A stretch of DNA of 54,014 nt from JADFUS01 sp036653215 (GTDB lineage Bacteria; Bacteroidota; Bacteroidia; Bacteroidales; Rikenellaceae): positions 1 through 54,014 of the forward strand of contig JAVVUK010000002.1 of the NCBI GenBank assembly GCA_036653215.1, written 5' to 3'. A program made the translations under genes and the position numbers. The notes under the pieces are model-generated. The model was not told where the DNA came from, ran no database searches, and saw nothing but the letters and a program-made list of their open reading frames with translations. Shown here one piece after another: positions 1 to 7,403 of this stretch. Within the stretch, counting starts at the first letter, position 1. Each line of letters opens with the position of its first letter.

Positions 1-1
1 T

Positions 2-379
2 ATTAAAACTAAAAGAATAGCTTTTGAAAAAGAGTATACCATAGGAAAACTCTATGGTGACGGAGTATATCTATGCGACACGCTTGAAAATAGAGTCCGA
101 GAAGATGGTGTTAAAGTATATGGATCGACAGCCATCCCTAAAGGTGAATATAAGCTCATCTGGAACCTTTCGCAACGTTTCAAGCGTAACCTGCCATTAC
201 TTATAGACGTGCCAAATTTTAGCGGTGTAAGGATACATTGTGGCAATACTTGTAATGATACTTTAGGATGTGTCCTTGTTGGGGAAAATAAAAGCAAAGG
301 CTCGGTGAGTAACTCACGCAAAACCTTTGCTCGAATAGAAGATATATTAAAAATAGCTACTAAAATTATTATATCATAA
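2..379 (+). CDS. DUF5675 family protein, 5' end cut by window edge
   Basis: Open reading frame running in from the left edge to a TAA at 377-379, with no start inside the window; about 125 residues are visible. The protein has the DUF5675 pattern: an early acidic 'CDTLEN' stretch, then 'IPKGEYKLI', then 'IDVPNFSGVRIHCGN' and 'DTLGCVLVG'. The function of the family is not established; members are often found in or near phage-like and mobile DNA in Bacteroidetes. No other mobile gene is visible, but the upstream side is outside the window. It converges on the thiE pair with a 5-base gap. The family call is from recognised motifs, the role is unknown. Confidence 0.78.
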   Translation: MKTKRIAFEKEYTIGKLYGDGVYLCDTLENRVREDGVKVYGSTAIPKGEYKLIWNLSQRFKRNLPLLIDVPNFSGVRIHCGNTCNDTLGCVLVGENKSKGSVSNSRKTFARIEDILKIATKIIIS

Positions 380-384
380 ATAAT

Positions 385-990
385 CTATCTAAGCTCGTTG
401 CATATGTTTATTGTCGTTTGTTTTATATCTGTCGATTTACTTATAAGTGCAGAAACAGCGATACCATATACGCCTATCTCGAATAATGGATGTATATCTT
501 CGAGAACCACGCCACCAATAGCTATAATTGGAGGTATATTCAGCGGCAACGCTTTAATGATATCACGATAACCTTCATAGCCTAACACACCTGCTATATT
601 AGACTTTGTAGCTGTCTCACGCAATGCTCCAACTCCTATATAGTCAACTTTCGATTTTGTAATCTCTACTATATCTTCAATAGTATGTGCTGTGCGCCCA
701 ATAATTTTGTTGTCGCCCAATATCATACGTGCAGCCGTTGTTGTCCCGTCGCTCTTACCAAGATGAACCCCATCGGCACCTGAAAGATGGGCTAACATAG
801 GATTGTCGTTTAGTATATATGTAGCTCCATATTTATGAGAGAGTTCACGCACGGCAATTCCTGTTTTGACAATTTCTTCTGGCGATTTGTTTTTCATACG
901 AAGTTGCACCCAACGACCTCCACCCTTTAAGTATTGTTCTATTGAGACAAGGTCACCATCTGAAATATATTGAAGTTTCGTTATTTCCAT
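385..990 (-). CDS. thiE: Thiamine-phosphate synthase ThiE
   Basis: A 201-residue TIM-barrel protein that joins HMP-pyrophosphate and thiazole phosphate to give thiamine monophosphate in the cytoplasm. Visible hallmarks are 'VQLRMK' (substrate-binding Gln and Lys, residues about 28-33), 'ILNDN' and 'ADGVHLG' in the barrel, 'IGRTAH', 'VDYIGVGALRETATK' (the family's phosphate loop, usually GPF/GPI followed by TxTK) and 'AIGGV' near the end. Length is normal for ThiE. Its start overlaps the end of the upstream thiE-like gene by 10 bases, so the two are translated from one message. No other thi gene and no TPP riboswitch is visible here. Confidence 0.87.
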   Translation of the reverse strand: MEITKLQYISDGDLVSIEQYLKGGGRWVQLRMKNKSPEEIVKTGIAVRELSHKYGATYILNDNPMLAHLSGADGVHLGKSDGTTTAARMILGDNKIIGRTAHTIEDIVEITKSKVDYIGVGALRETATKSNIAGVLGYEGYRDIIKALPLNIPPIIAIGGVVLEDIHPLFEIGVYGIAVSALISKSTDIKQTTINICNELR

Positions 991-1556
991 TTTTCTATCA
1001 CCTGTTTAAAGTTATACGATGCTTTACACTCTTTATCTCGCCACACACAACCAAGAAGAGCTATATTTTGAAAACCAGCCTTATCGAGGATATGCAAATT
1101 TGAGACTTCCACACCTCCAAGAGCTACAATTTGAGAAGCGTAGTTTTCATCTTTCAACAAAGCACCAATCTCACTTATATCTATCGCTGCCTTATACCCA
1201 AGTTTAGATATACTGTCAAAGATAGGGCTTATAAAAAGGTAATCCACTACCCCATTATTCTCCTCAACCTCTTTTATAGAATGACAAGAGATGCTTTTTA
1301 GGACATCTTGTTCTTGGCTTTTTCCATGCACGCCTCCAAATCCATATTCGAGAGCAATATCGTGATAATAGTGCATAGACAACTTTTTAGGGTCTACCCT
1401 ATTACACAAAACATCTAAAAAAGAACGTAAGGCATCCTTGTCGGCATGAGGCTTGCGTATATGAACTCTCCAACATCCGTCATCTATAATTTCAGCAATC
1501 GGATCTATCTCTGATAGAGTGATCTGCTCTTGAGTTATGACAATACATCTTTTCAT
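981..1556 (-). CDS. ThiE/TenI-like protein, second copy
   Basis: A 191-residue protein of the thiamine-phosphate-synthase/TenI superfamily, much diverged from its neighbour. It keeps the barrel pattern: 'WRVHIRKP' where ThiE has 'QLRxK', 'FGGVHGKSQ' for 'GVHLG', 'DYLFISPIFDSISKLGY' for the phosphate loop, and 'IVALGGV' near the C-terminus. The missing Gln-Lys pair argues against plain ThiE activity. TenI-type thiazole tautomerase or a regulatory relative are alternatives. Paired ThiE-like genes are common in Bacteroidetes thiamine clusters. The ATG at 1556 lies 8 bases after a TAnnTTTG box, so the leader would be extremely short. Confidence 0.72.
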   Translation of the reverse strand: MKRCIVITQEQITLSEIDPIAEIIDDGCWRVHIRKPHADKDALRSFLDVLCNRVDPKKLSMHYYHDIALEYGFGGVHGKSQEQDVLKSISCHSIKEVEENNGVVDYLFISPIFDSISKLGYKAAIDISEIGALLKDENYASQIVALGGVEVSNLHILDKAGFQNIALLGCVWRDKECKASYNFKQVIEKWK

Positions 1557-1564
1557 AGTAAAGA

Positions 1565-1572
1565 CAAAAGTA
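1565..1572 (-). promoter_or_regulatory. -7 box for the thiE-like pair
   Basis: TACTTTTG on the minus strand matches the Bacteroidetes -7 consensus TAnnTTTG. Only 8 bases separate it from the ATG at 1556, which implies a leader of a few bases at most. I see no good TTG at the -33 position. Confidence 0.5.
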
Positions 1573-1605
1573 CTCTTTTTTTTCGGGAATGTCTCATAAA
1601 AAGCC

Positions 1606-1613
1606 TATCTTTG
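1606..1613 (+). promoter_or_regulatory. -7 box for the glycosyltransferase operon
   Basis: TATCTTTG is an exact TAnnTTTG match on the plus strand, 72 bases before the ATG at 1686. The -33 position reads TTTCG, an imperfect TTTG. The start site would fall at about 1618-1620, giving a leader of roughly 65 bases that carries the hairpin at 1624-1647. Confidence 0.5.
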
Positions 1614-1623
1614 TAGGTGATAG

Positions 1624-1647
1624 GTTTCTGACTCTATATTCAGAAAC
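1624..1647 (+). other. Hairpin in the 5' leader of the glycosyltransferase operon
   Basis: A perfect 8-base-pair stem, GTTTCTGA / TCAGAAAC, with an 8-base loop. TAGG and CCTA flank it and could extend the pairing. There is no U-tract after it, so it does not look like a terminator. It may stabilise the mRNA 5' end or be a small regulatory element. That role is inference. Confidence 0.4.
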
Positions 1648-1685
1648 AGTTTCCTACTTATTGTAAACCAATAATCTATTGATAT

Positions 1686-2639
1686 ATGAAAATTAGTGGC
1701 TTCACTTTTATAAAAAATGCCGTAAAATATGACTTTCCGATTGTCGAATGTGTAAATTCGATAATTGACATTGTGGATGAATTTATCATTGTCGCAGGAG
1801 ACAGCGATGATAAGACAGACGAATTATTAGAAACTATAAAATCACCAAAGGTAAAAGTCATAAAGTCTACTTGGGACACCAAGACCTTTAACAAAAGAGG
1901 CACTATTTTCGCTCAACAAACAGACTTAGCCCTAAAAGCGTGTTCTGGAGATTGGGCTTTTTATATACAATCGGACGAAGTATTCCATGAAGATGGAAAG
2001 GAAGTAGTTCGCACAGCGTGTGAAAAATATCTCAAAGATGAGCGTGTTGAAGGCTTCATCTTTAACTATATACATATATATGGCGACTACCAACATTATA
2101 TCGATGCTCGTCATTTTGGATATCCTCGTGAGATACGTATCATACGTAACAAACCGGGCATACACTCGTGGAAAGATGCTCAGTCGTTTCGCTACATCCC
2201 CGATTTTGACGGTAAAGACTATTATGTAAAAGAGGGAACACGCAAGTTACACTGCATACTCCTAAACGCTACTATGTTCCACTATGGTTGGGCTCGTGAT
2301 CCTCGTGCTATGGCAGGAAAAATAGAACACCAAAACATTGTATATACGGCAGTTTGCACTGCAAATCCCGATGTTAATAAGCTGCACGACTATGGGAACC
2401 TAAATTACTTTCCTTTGCTTCGACACTCCCATCCTAAAGCTATGGAAGATCGAATTAATCACTTCTCGTGGGGCAAATATATTCGCTTTGAAGGAGCGAG
2501 GATAGAAAACAAAAAGATCTTTGGACTTAAGTATAGAATACTAAAATTTATAGAAGGGCGTTTTATGTCAGATGGTGAGACGGTCGGTGGATTTAAAAAC
2601 TATAAAAAAATAGGAATATATGGATATAAAAAACATTAG
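1686..2639 (+). CDS. Family 2 glycosyltransferase
   Basis: A 317-residue cytoplasmic glycosyltransferase of the GT2 type that carries the N-terminal nucleotide-sugar fold: 'ISGFTFIKNAVKYDFP' at the start (the usual 'SxxIixkNE' position), the acidic 'GDSDDKTDE' at 38-45 and 'IQSDEVFHED' at 95-103 in the place of the metal-binding DxD. Donor and acceptor cannot be read from the sequence. The next gene begins inside its last 20 bases, so translation is coupled. Neighbours are a DoxX/MauE-like membrane protein and a secreted Asp-box protein, which hints at cell-surface glycan or envelope work but proves nothing. Confidence 0.8.
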   Translation: MKISGFTFIKNAVKYDFPIVECVNSIIDIVDEFIIVAGDSDDKTDELLETIKSPKVKVIKSTWDTKTFNKRGTIFAQQTDLALKACSGDWAFYIQSDEVFHEDGKEVVRTACEKYLKDERVEGFIFNYIHIYGDYQHYIDARHFGYPREIRIIRNKPGIHSWKDAQSFRYIPDFDGKDYYVKEGTRKLHCILLNATMFHYGWARDPRAMAGKIEHQNIVYTAVCTANPDVNKLHDYGNLNYFPLLRHSHPKAMEDRINHFSWGKYIRFEGARIENKKIFGLKYRILKFIEGRFMSDGETVGGFKNYKKIGIYGYKKH

Positions 2640-3852
2640 GAACTCCTACGCAATAACCTTTTCAAGAATAATATTGGCAATACTCTTTCTCTTTTCCGGA
2701 TACGTAAAGAGTGTTGACTATATGGGCAGTGCAATAAAAATTGAAGAATATATATATGCTTTCAATTTAGATTTTCTTGTTCCGTCAGCTCCTTTTTTTG
2801 CCCTTGCACTATGTGCTATCGAATTTCTGATAGGGGTACTACTACTCATGAAGCTCTTACCAAAGCTCACTTACCTTATGAGTCTTATTTTCATGAGTTT
2901 CTTTCTATTACTGACAATATATATCACAATAGCAAATCCCGTTAACGATTGTGGTTGTTTTGGTGATGCCGTAAAATTATCAAATGCTGAGACGCTCATA
3001 AAAAACATAATCTTCTTTACCATAGCGTTATATCTATATAAATATGGAAGAGAAGGAGAGACAAACAAATTAACACAAAACAAAAGAATTTCACTCATTC
3101 TCTCGGTTATACTTGCCTTTGTAACGCCTTTATATTCTTATTTCTTTGTTACGAATTTAGATTTTCTTCCCTATGGTATAGGTGTTAATATCGAAAAAGC
3201 CACTACAATTCCTAATGGAGCACCTAAAGACGTGTATGAAACGATACTCACATATCGTAACATAGCAACGGGCGAAGAGAAAAATTTTACAACCGAAGAC
3301 ACCTCATGGCAAGACACCACACAATGGGAATTTGTAAATAGCAACTATAAACTCATCTCTAAAGGATATACTCCACCTATCTCTTCATTTGATATAACAA
3401 ATAAAGAAGGTCGTATTGTCACAGATTCTATATTAGGAAAAGCGGGATATACTCTATTTGTAATAGACCCAACTATGGATAGGTTATCTGCATCAGACTA
3501 TAAAAAATTAGACGCAATAGACGATTATTTCGACTGTGTAATACTCACCAGTAGCGATATAGCTCAAGCTAAAAACCTCATATTAAACAAATATTACTTC
3601 GACACACATATCTTTAATTTAGATGAAACGACCTTAAAATCTCTCCTAAGGGCAGATAAAGGCATTGTTTTGATGAAAGATGGAACGATATTGGCAAAAC
3701 GCAACTTCAATGACATTATCAAAATAGATTCATCTAAAGATATAGAAAAACAAATTCATGTAAGCAATAGAAATAGAAACATCATATTTTTCTCATTAAT
3801 AAGTGTATTATCTATTTTGGTAATGTTCTATAATTCTAAAAAGCAAGCATAA
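2620..3852 (+). CDS. DoxX/MauE-like membrane protein with degenerate thioredoxin-like C-terminus
   Basis: A 410-residue protein. The first half has four predicted membrane helices (about 10-30, 55-78, 85-105 and 123-140) and the 'NDCGCFGDAVKLS' signature (about 108-120) seen in Bacteroidetes DoxX/MauE-type proteins. The second half (about 185-380) is extracytoplasmic and contains a thioredoxin-like segment ('KAGYTLFVIDPTMD' through 'GIVLMKDGTILAKRN') without a CxxC, followed by a last hydrophobic helix near 385-405. It overlaps the glycosyltransferase end by 20 bases and its stop codon overlaps the next ATG (TAATG). Likely an envelope redox-associated or scaffold protein; exact role unknown. 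Confidence 0.72.
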   Translation: MDIKNIRNSYAITFSRIILAILFLFSGYVKSVDYMGSAIKIEEYIYAFNLDFLVPSAPFFALALCAIEFLIGVLLLMKLLPKLTYLMSLIFMSFFLLLTIYITIANPVNDCGCFGDAVKLSNAETLIKNIIFFTIALYLYKYGREGETNKLTQNKRISLILSVILAFVTPLYSYFFVTNLDFLPYGIGVNIEKATTIPNGAPKDVYETILTYRNIATGEEKNFTTEDTSWQDTTQWEFVNSNYKLISKGYTPPISSFDITNKEGRIVTDSILGKAGYTLFVIDPTMDRLSASDYKKLDAIDDYFDCVILTSSDIAQAKNLILNKYYFDTHIFNLDETTLKSLLRADKGIVLMKDGTILAKRNFNDIIKIDSSKDIEKQIHVSNRNRNIIFFSLISVLSILVMFYNSKKQA

Positions 3853-4910
3853 TGATACGGAAACTCTTATTTATAATCATACTTATAACCTCGTTCTATG
3901 CCTCCTTTGCCCAAGATAATTATAAAGCAAAGAAAGATAGTATACCTCTAAGAAGCACGGATAGTAGGATATTAATAGAACTGAAAGATAAAAATATAGG
4001 TTGGTTGTCTACTATGACTTTAAATAAAAGAATAAATGTCTTTTATGGCTCTGACGATCAAGACTCTACGATATATGTCTCTACCATAAAGAGTAAACTA
4101 CAACTTTTAGCTTCAGATACGTTAACAAACTGTAAAAATTTTCAATCTTCCTTTAGCAGTTCTGTAACCCCTACTTTACGTAAAGGAAGCGAGAGGTATC
4201 CTTTATTTATATATAGCTATAACGCACCTTTTATGAGTTATATATATGACAAACTACTAATTGCAAATAAAGGATTAAAAGATATAGACAAATATTTCAC
4301 CTCTAAAAATAGAATTATCAATATTGTTGCGGACGATAGAGTTACAAGAGCTTTCTATATAGACAATCGTTTTAATAAAGGTGTTATCATGTGCATCGAA
4401 AGTCCTAATGGTGGCATTTCGTGGAATTACCCTAAAATATCAATATCAGACAACATCTTAAGTTTTCAAGATGGATCTATGACAATCGATAGAAAAGGCA
4501 TTTTATATCTCATCTTAACAGACACTCATAACAACGCTTTTATGTGTAAAAGCGAAAATTCAGGTATCACATGGAGCTATCCAGAAAAGTTAGCACCACA
4601 TTTTTTTGGAAGTAATCACACCATCACCATAAATCGTTCTGGCGTTTATATCTCTTTCCTATGTCAAAGCAATTGCATAAACAAAGGTGATTATGTAGTT
4701 TGGAACGGCAGCATAAACGAGCTTAACAAAGGAGCTTCAAACGGTCAAATAGGACTTCTTTTAGAGAAAGAGTATGTAAAACAATATAAAATAGGACATA
4801 TAAAAATAGCACATCTTAGTGGTAATAAATACCTCGTATCTGGAATTATAGAATATGATAATAAGAAAATAATAGGTTCATTCCTATTCAAAGGTCGCTT
4901 CTATCTATAA
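3852..4910 (+). CDS. Secreted protein with Asp-box (BNR-like) repeats
   Basis: A 352-residue protein with an N-terminal signal peptide (hydrophobic residues about 4-20, then 'SFAQD'). Two segments fit the Asp-box pattern S-x-D/N-x-G-x-x-W: 'SPNGGISW' and 'SENSGITW', about 50 residues apart, each followed by a Tyr-Pro. This spacing is what a six-bladed beta-propeller of the sialidase/BNR type gives. I cannot find the full sialidase catalytic set (Arg triad, FRIP motif), so a binding or structural propeller is as likely as an enzyme. It is the last gene of the three-gene operon. Confidence 0.6.
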   Translation: MIRKLLFIIILITSFYASFAQDNYKAKKDSIPLRSTDSRILIELKDKNIGWLSTMTLNKRINVFYGSDDQDSTIYVSTIKSKLQLLASDTLTNCKNFQSSFSSSVTPTLRKGSERYPLFIYSYNAPFMSYIYDKLLIANKGLKDIDKYFTSKNRIINIVADDRVTRAFYIDNRFNKGVIMCIESPNGGISWNYPKISISDNILSFQDGSMTIDRKGILYLILTDTHNNAFMCKSENSGITWSYPEKLAPHFFGSNHTITINRSGVYISFLCQSNCINKGDYVVWNGSINELNKGASNGQIGLLLEKEYVKQYKIGHIKIAHLSGNKYLVSGIIEYDNKKIIGSFLFKGRFYL

Positions 4911-4973
4911 CAATTATATATTTCCATCCCAAAAAAATGTTATTTAACTTTAGGTTATAAAATTATTGTTTTG

Positions 4974-4981
4974 TAACTTTG
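4974..4981 (+). promoter_or_regulatory. -7 box for pfkA
   Basis: TAACTTTG matches TAnnTTTG exactly. It lies 66 bases before the ATG at 5048. The -33 region reads CTTTAG, a weak TTTG. The box supports starting pfkA at 5048, since the in-frame TTG at 4979 lies inside the promoter itself. Confidence 0.6.
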
Positions 4982-5047
4982 CAACAATTATTGTTAAATC
5001 ATTTTATACAATATTCAAAGACAAAATTTATAAACAATACAAATCAT

Positions 5048-6148
5048 ATGAAAAGATTTTTAGTTTCTACCAGTGGAGGTGACTGTCCCGGACTTAATGC
5101 TGTTATTCGAGGCATAGTAAAACGTGCAGCCCAAGAGAAAGAGGAGGTAGAGATACTTGGTAGTATTCAGGCATACAATGGTATATTATGGGAGCCTACT
5201 GAGATTAAACTTCTTGACCAAGAAGCGGTTAAAGGTATCCACTACCAAGGAGGTACAATTATTGAAACAACAAATAAGGGGGGTCCATTTGCATGGCCTG
5301 TATTAGATAAAAAGACAGGTAAATGGGAATACATCGATCGTTCTGACGAGATGATACGTAAGATCCAATTGATGAATATCGATGGTGTTATAAGCATCGG
5401 TGGTGACGGATCACAAAGGTTATCGCAACAACTTTTTGAAAAAGGACTTGACATTGTCGGAGTACCAAAGACTATTGACAACGACCTTTCTGCTACTGAT
5501 TTTACTTTCGGTTTCCAAACAGCTGTTCAAATTGCTACCGAAGCAATAGATAAACTTGTCACAACAGCGGCTTCACACAACCGTACATTCATCCTTGAAG
5601 TTATGGGACGTGATACTGGTTGGATCGCTCTACACGCAGCTATTGCAGGTGGTGCAGACGTATGTCTTATCCCTGAAATCCCTTACGACATAGACACGGT
5701 AATAGAAAAGATAAATTCTAAATATCGTAGAGGTAGAGGTTCAGCAATCATAGTTATTGCCGAAGGAGCAAGCCCAATAGACGGCAAAAAATCATCTGAA
5801 GTAGCAACAGAGGTTGGTTATACAAACGCTCGTTTAGGCGGTGTTGCTATGCAGCTAAGCCAACAAATCCGTGAGGCAGGTTTCGAATATGACATTAGAG
5901 AGACCATCTTAGGACACCTTCAACGTGGAGGTATTCCTATTGCTTACGACCGAGTTTTGGCTACACAATTTGGGGTAAAAGCCTTTGAGCTTGTAAACAA
6001 TGGAGAGTTTGGTCGCATGGTTGCATACCATCATCCTGACATCATTAGCGTACCACTTACTGAAGCTATCGGACGTATGAATTTTGTTGATCCAGATAGT
6101 GACATAATGAAAACCGCACGTGGTGTAGGTATCTCATTTGGTGACTAA
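5048..6148 (+). CDS. pfkA: 6-phosphofructokinase, mixed-type active site
   Basis: A 366-residue cytoplasmic kinase that phosphorylates fructose 6-phosphate, the committed step of glycolysis. From the ATG at 5048 it shows 'STSGGDCPGLN' (8-17), 'GGDGS' (118-122), 'PKTIDND' (140-146, with catalytic Asp144 and Asp146) and 'MGRDTGW'. Gly121 is the residue that favours ATP, since PPi enzymes have Asp there. Lys141 is the residue typical of PPi enzymes, where E. coli PfkA has Gly. This Gly/Lys combination is known in ATP-using PFKs of the mixed clade, so ATP is the likely donor. An upstream TTG (4979) would add 23 residues but sits in the promoter. Confidence 0.9.
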   Translation: MKRFLVSTSGGDCPGLNAVIRGIVKRAAQEKEEVEILGSIQAYNGILWEPTEIKLLDQEAVKGIHYQGGTIIETTNKGGPFAWPVLDKKTGKWEYIDRSDEMIRKIQLMNIDGVISIGGDGSQRLSQQLFEKGLDIVGVPKTIDNDLSATDFTFGFQTAVQIATEAIDKLVTTAASHNRTFILEVMGRDTGWIALHAAIAGGADVCLIPEIPYDIDTVIEKINSKYRRGRGSAIIVIAEGASPIDGKKSSEVATEVGYTNARLGGVAMQLSQQIREAGFEYDIRETILGHLQRGGIPIAYDRVLATQFGVKAFELVNNGEFGRMVAYHHPDIISVPLTEAIGRMNFVDPDSDIMKTARGVGISFGD

Positions 6149-6174
6149 CCTAACATAAAAAACACTATAAAAGC

Positions 6175-6206
6175 AAGTCCGCCTAAAATATATTTTAGGC
6201 GGACTT
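6175..6206. terminator. Bidirectional terminator between pfkA and the efflux operon
   Basis: A perfect 32-base inverted repeat, with AAGTCCGCCTAAAATA followed directly by its reverse complement; the GC-rich part GTCCGCC/GGCGGAC is flanked by A and T runs. It lies between the stop of pfkA (6148) and the stop of the convergent TolC-like gene (6222), so it can end both transcripts. Confidence 0.85.
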
Positions 6207-6221
6207 TATTATGTAATTAAT

Positions 6222-7403
6222 TTAGCGGACTTCGACAGATGACAATTCAGCAAATGACTTTTGGAAGTCACGCTCAGCCTCTAATGCACTATTTACAGTA
6301 TCATAATAGAGGCCTATCTCCATCATATATTCTAAAAGAGATATTTCCCCTGCCTCTAATGCTTTTTTAAGCAATGTGTCGCTATTTACATCTTTCAAAG
6401 CAGACCTATATCCAAGAGCTATTGTCTTCAACCCACAGGTTTTATGATATAAATTTTCTAATTGTCCATAAAACTGAAGCCTACTATCTTCGGCACGGCT
6501 CTCGGCAGCCAAGAGTGCTGCTTTGGCTTGTTTAACACGATTAGTATTTTCCCAAAGTGGAATAGAAATACCAAAAGAGACACCTTGATACTCTTGTCCC
6601 ACAACCTTCTCACGCATATAACCAGCTGAAAGGGTCGGAAGTCCATATCCTTTACTGAGCGTTACTTGCTTTTTGCTAACTTCAACTTCTTGTTTCACAT
6701 AACCTAAGACAGGGCTTTTATCTGCTACACTTGCAAACCAATCATCAAAATTATTAGGTATCGTGATCTCGTGGTATTGGTAGTCGCCTAAGGACACCTC
6801 TACCCCACCGTTTAGCCTTTTCAACTCTGACAACAAAGCCGTTCTCTCAACATCAACACGAGATATTTCACCTTTCAAAGACAAGAGATTAAGCTTTATT
6901 TTGTTATATTCTAACATATTAGCATCACCACTATTTAACCTATCACCATATAAGACTTCTATCTTATTAGCATATTCCTCTCGCAGAGAGAGCTCACGCA
7001 AAAGAGCATTATTATAGATAAGATCGATACAATATTGTTGAGCCTGCAAAAGTATATTTATACAATCGGCTTTATATTGCAACTCTACAAGTTCATTTTG
7101 TCCATTGGCGACTCTACTTTTCATACCTGCAATAGTTGGGATGTCGAGGGTTTGTTTTACCCCTATGTCATTTCTATTTCCAATAATAGTAGGACTTCCC
7201 CACAGATAGTTAAATTCAAATTCAGGACTCGGCAAAAAAATGCCTGTTCTGTTTTCCAATTTTTGAGCCTTAACGCCCTCACGCATTGCCTTTAAGGTCG
7301 TGTTATTTTCCTCTATCGACTCTAACACCGTCTTTAGATTATCTTGCGCATATAACGATATAGAGGCAATGAGCATTAAGGATATAGATAATATCTTTTT
7401 CAT
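6222..7403 (-). CDS. TolC-family outer-membrane efflux channel (CusC-like)
   Basis: A 393-residue outer-membrane factor with a signal peptide (about 1-19, ending 'ISLYAQ') and two long helical halves typical of OEP repeats, rich in Glu, Leu and Ala heptads ('LKTVLESIEENNTTLKAMREGVKAQKLENR', the second half from 'SPVLGYVKQEVEVSKKQV' on). It is the exit channel of the tripartite pump coded just upstream. Its start overlaps the end of the pump gene by 4 bases, so translation is coupled. It is last in the operon and ends near the shared terminator. Confidence 0.87.
   Translation of the reverse strand: MKKILSISLMLIASISLYAQDNLKTVLESIEENNTTLKAMREGVKAQKLENRTGIFLPSPEFEFNYLWGSPTIIGNRNDIGVKQTLDIPTIAGMKSRVANGQNELVELQYKADCINILLQAQQYCIDLIYNNALLRELSLREEYANKIEVLYGDRLNSGDANMLEYNKIKLNLLSLKGEISRVDVERTALLSELKRLNGGVEVSLGDYQYHEITIPNNFDDWFASVADKSPVLGYVKQEVEVSKKQVTLSKGYGLPTLSAGYMREKVVGQEYQGVSFGISIPLWENTNRVKQAKAALLAAESRAEDSRLQFYGQLENLYHKTCGLKTIALGYRSALKDVNSDTLLKKALEAGEISLLEYMMEIGLYYDTVNSALEAERDFQKSFAELSSVEVR

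Noticed and set aside
4979..5047. 23-residue N-terminal extension of phosphofructokinase from TTG
   Set aside because: The TTG lies inside the -7 box TAACTTTG, so it would not be in the message; the family start is the ATG at 5048.
6190..6235. Repeat of 'GCGGACTT' in the pfkA terminator and the end of the TolC-like gene
   Set aside because: An 8-base repeat a few dozen bases apart, one copy being inside codons; no further similarity, probably chance.
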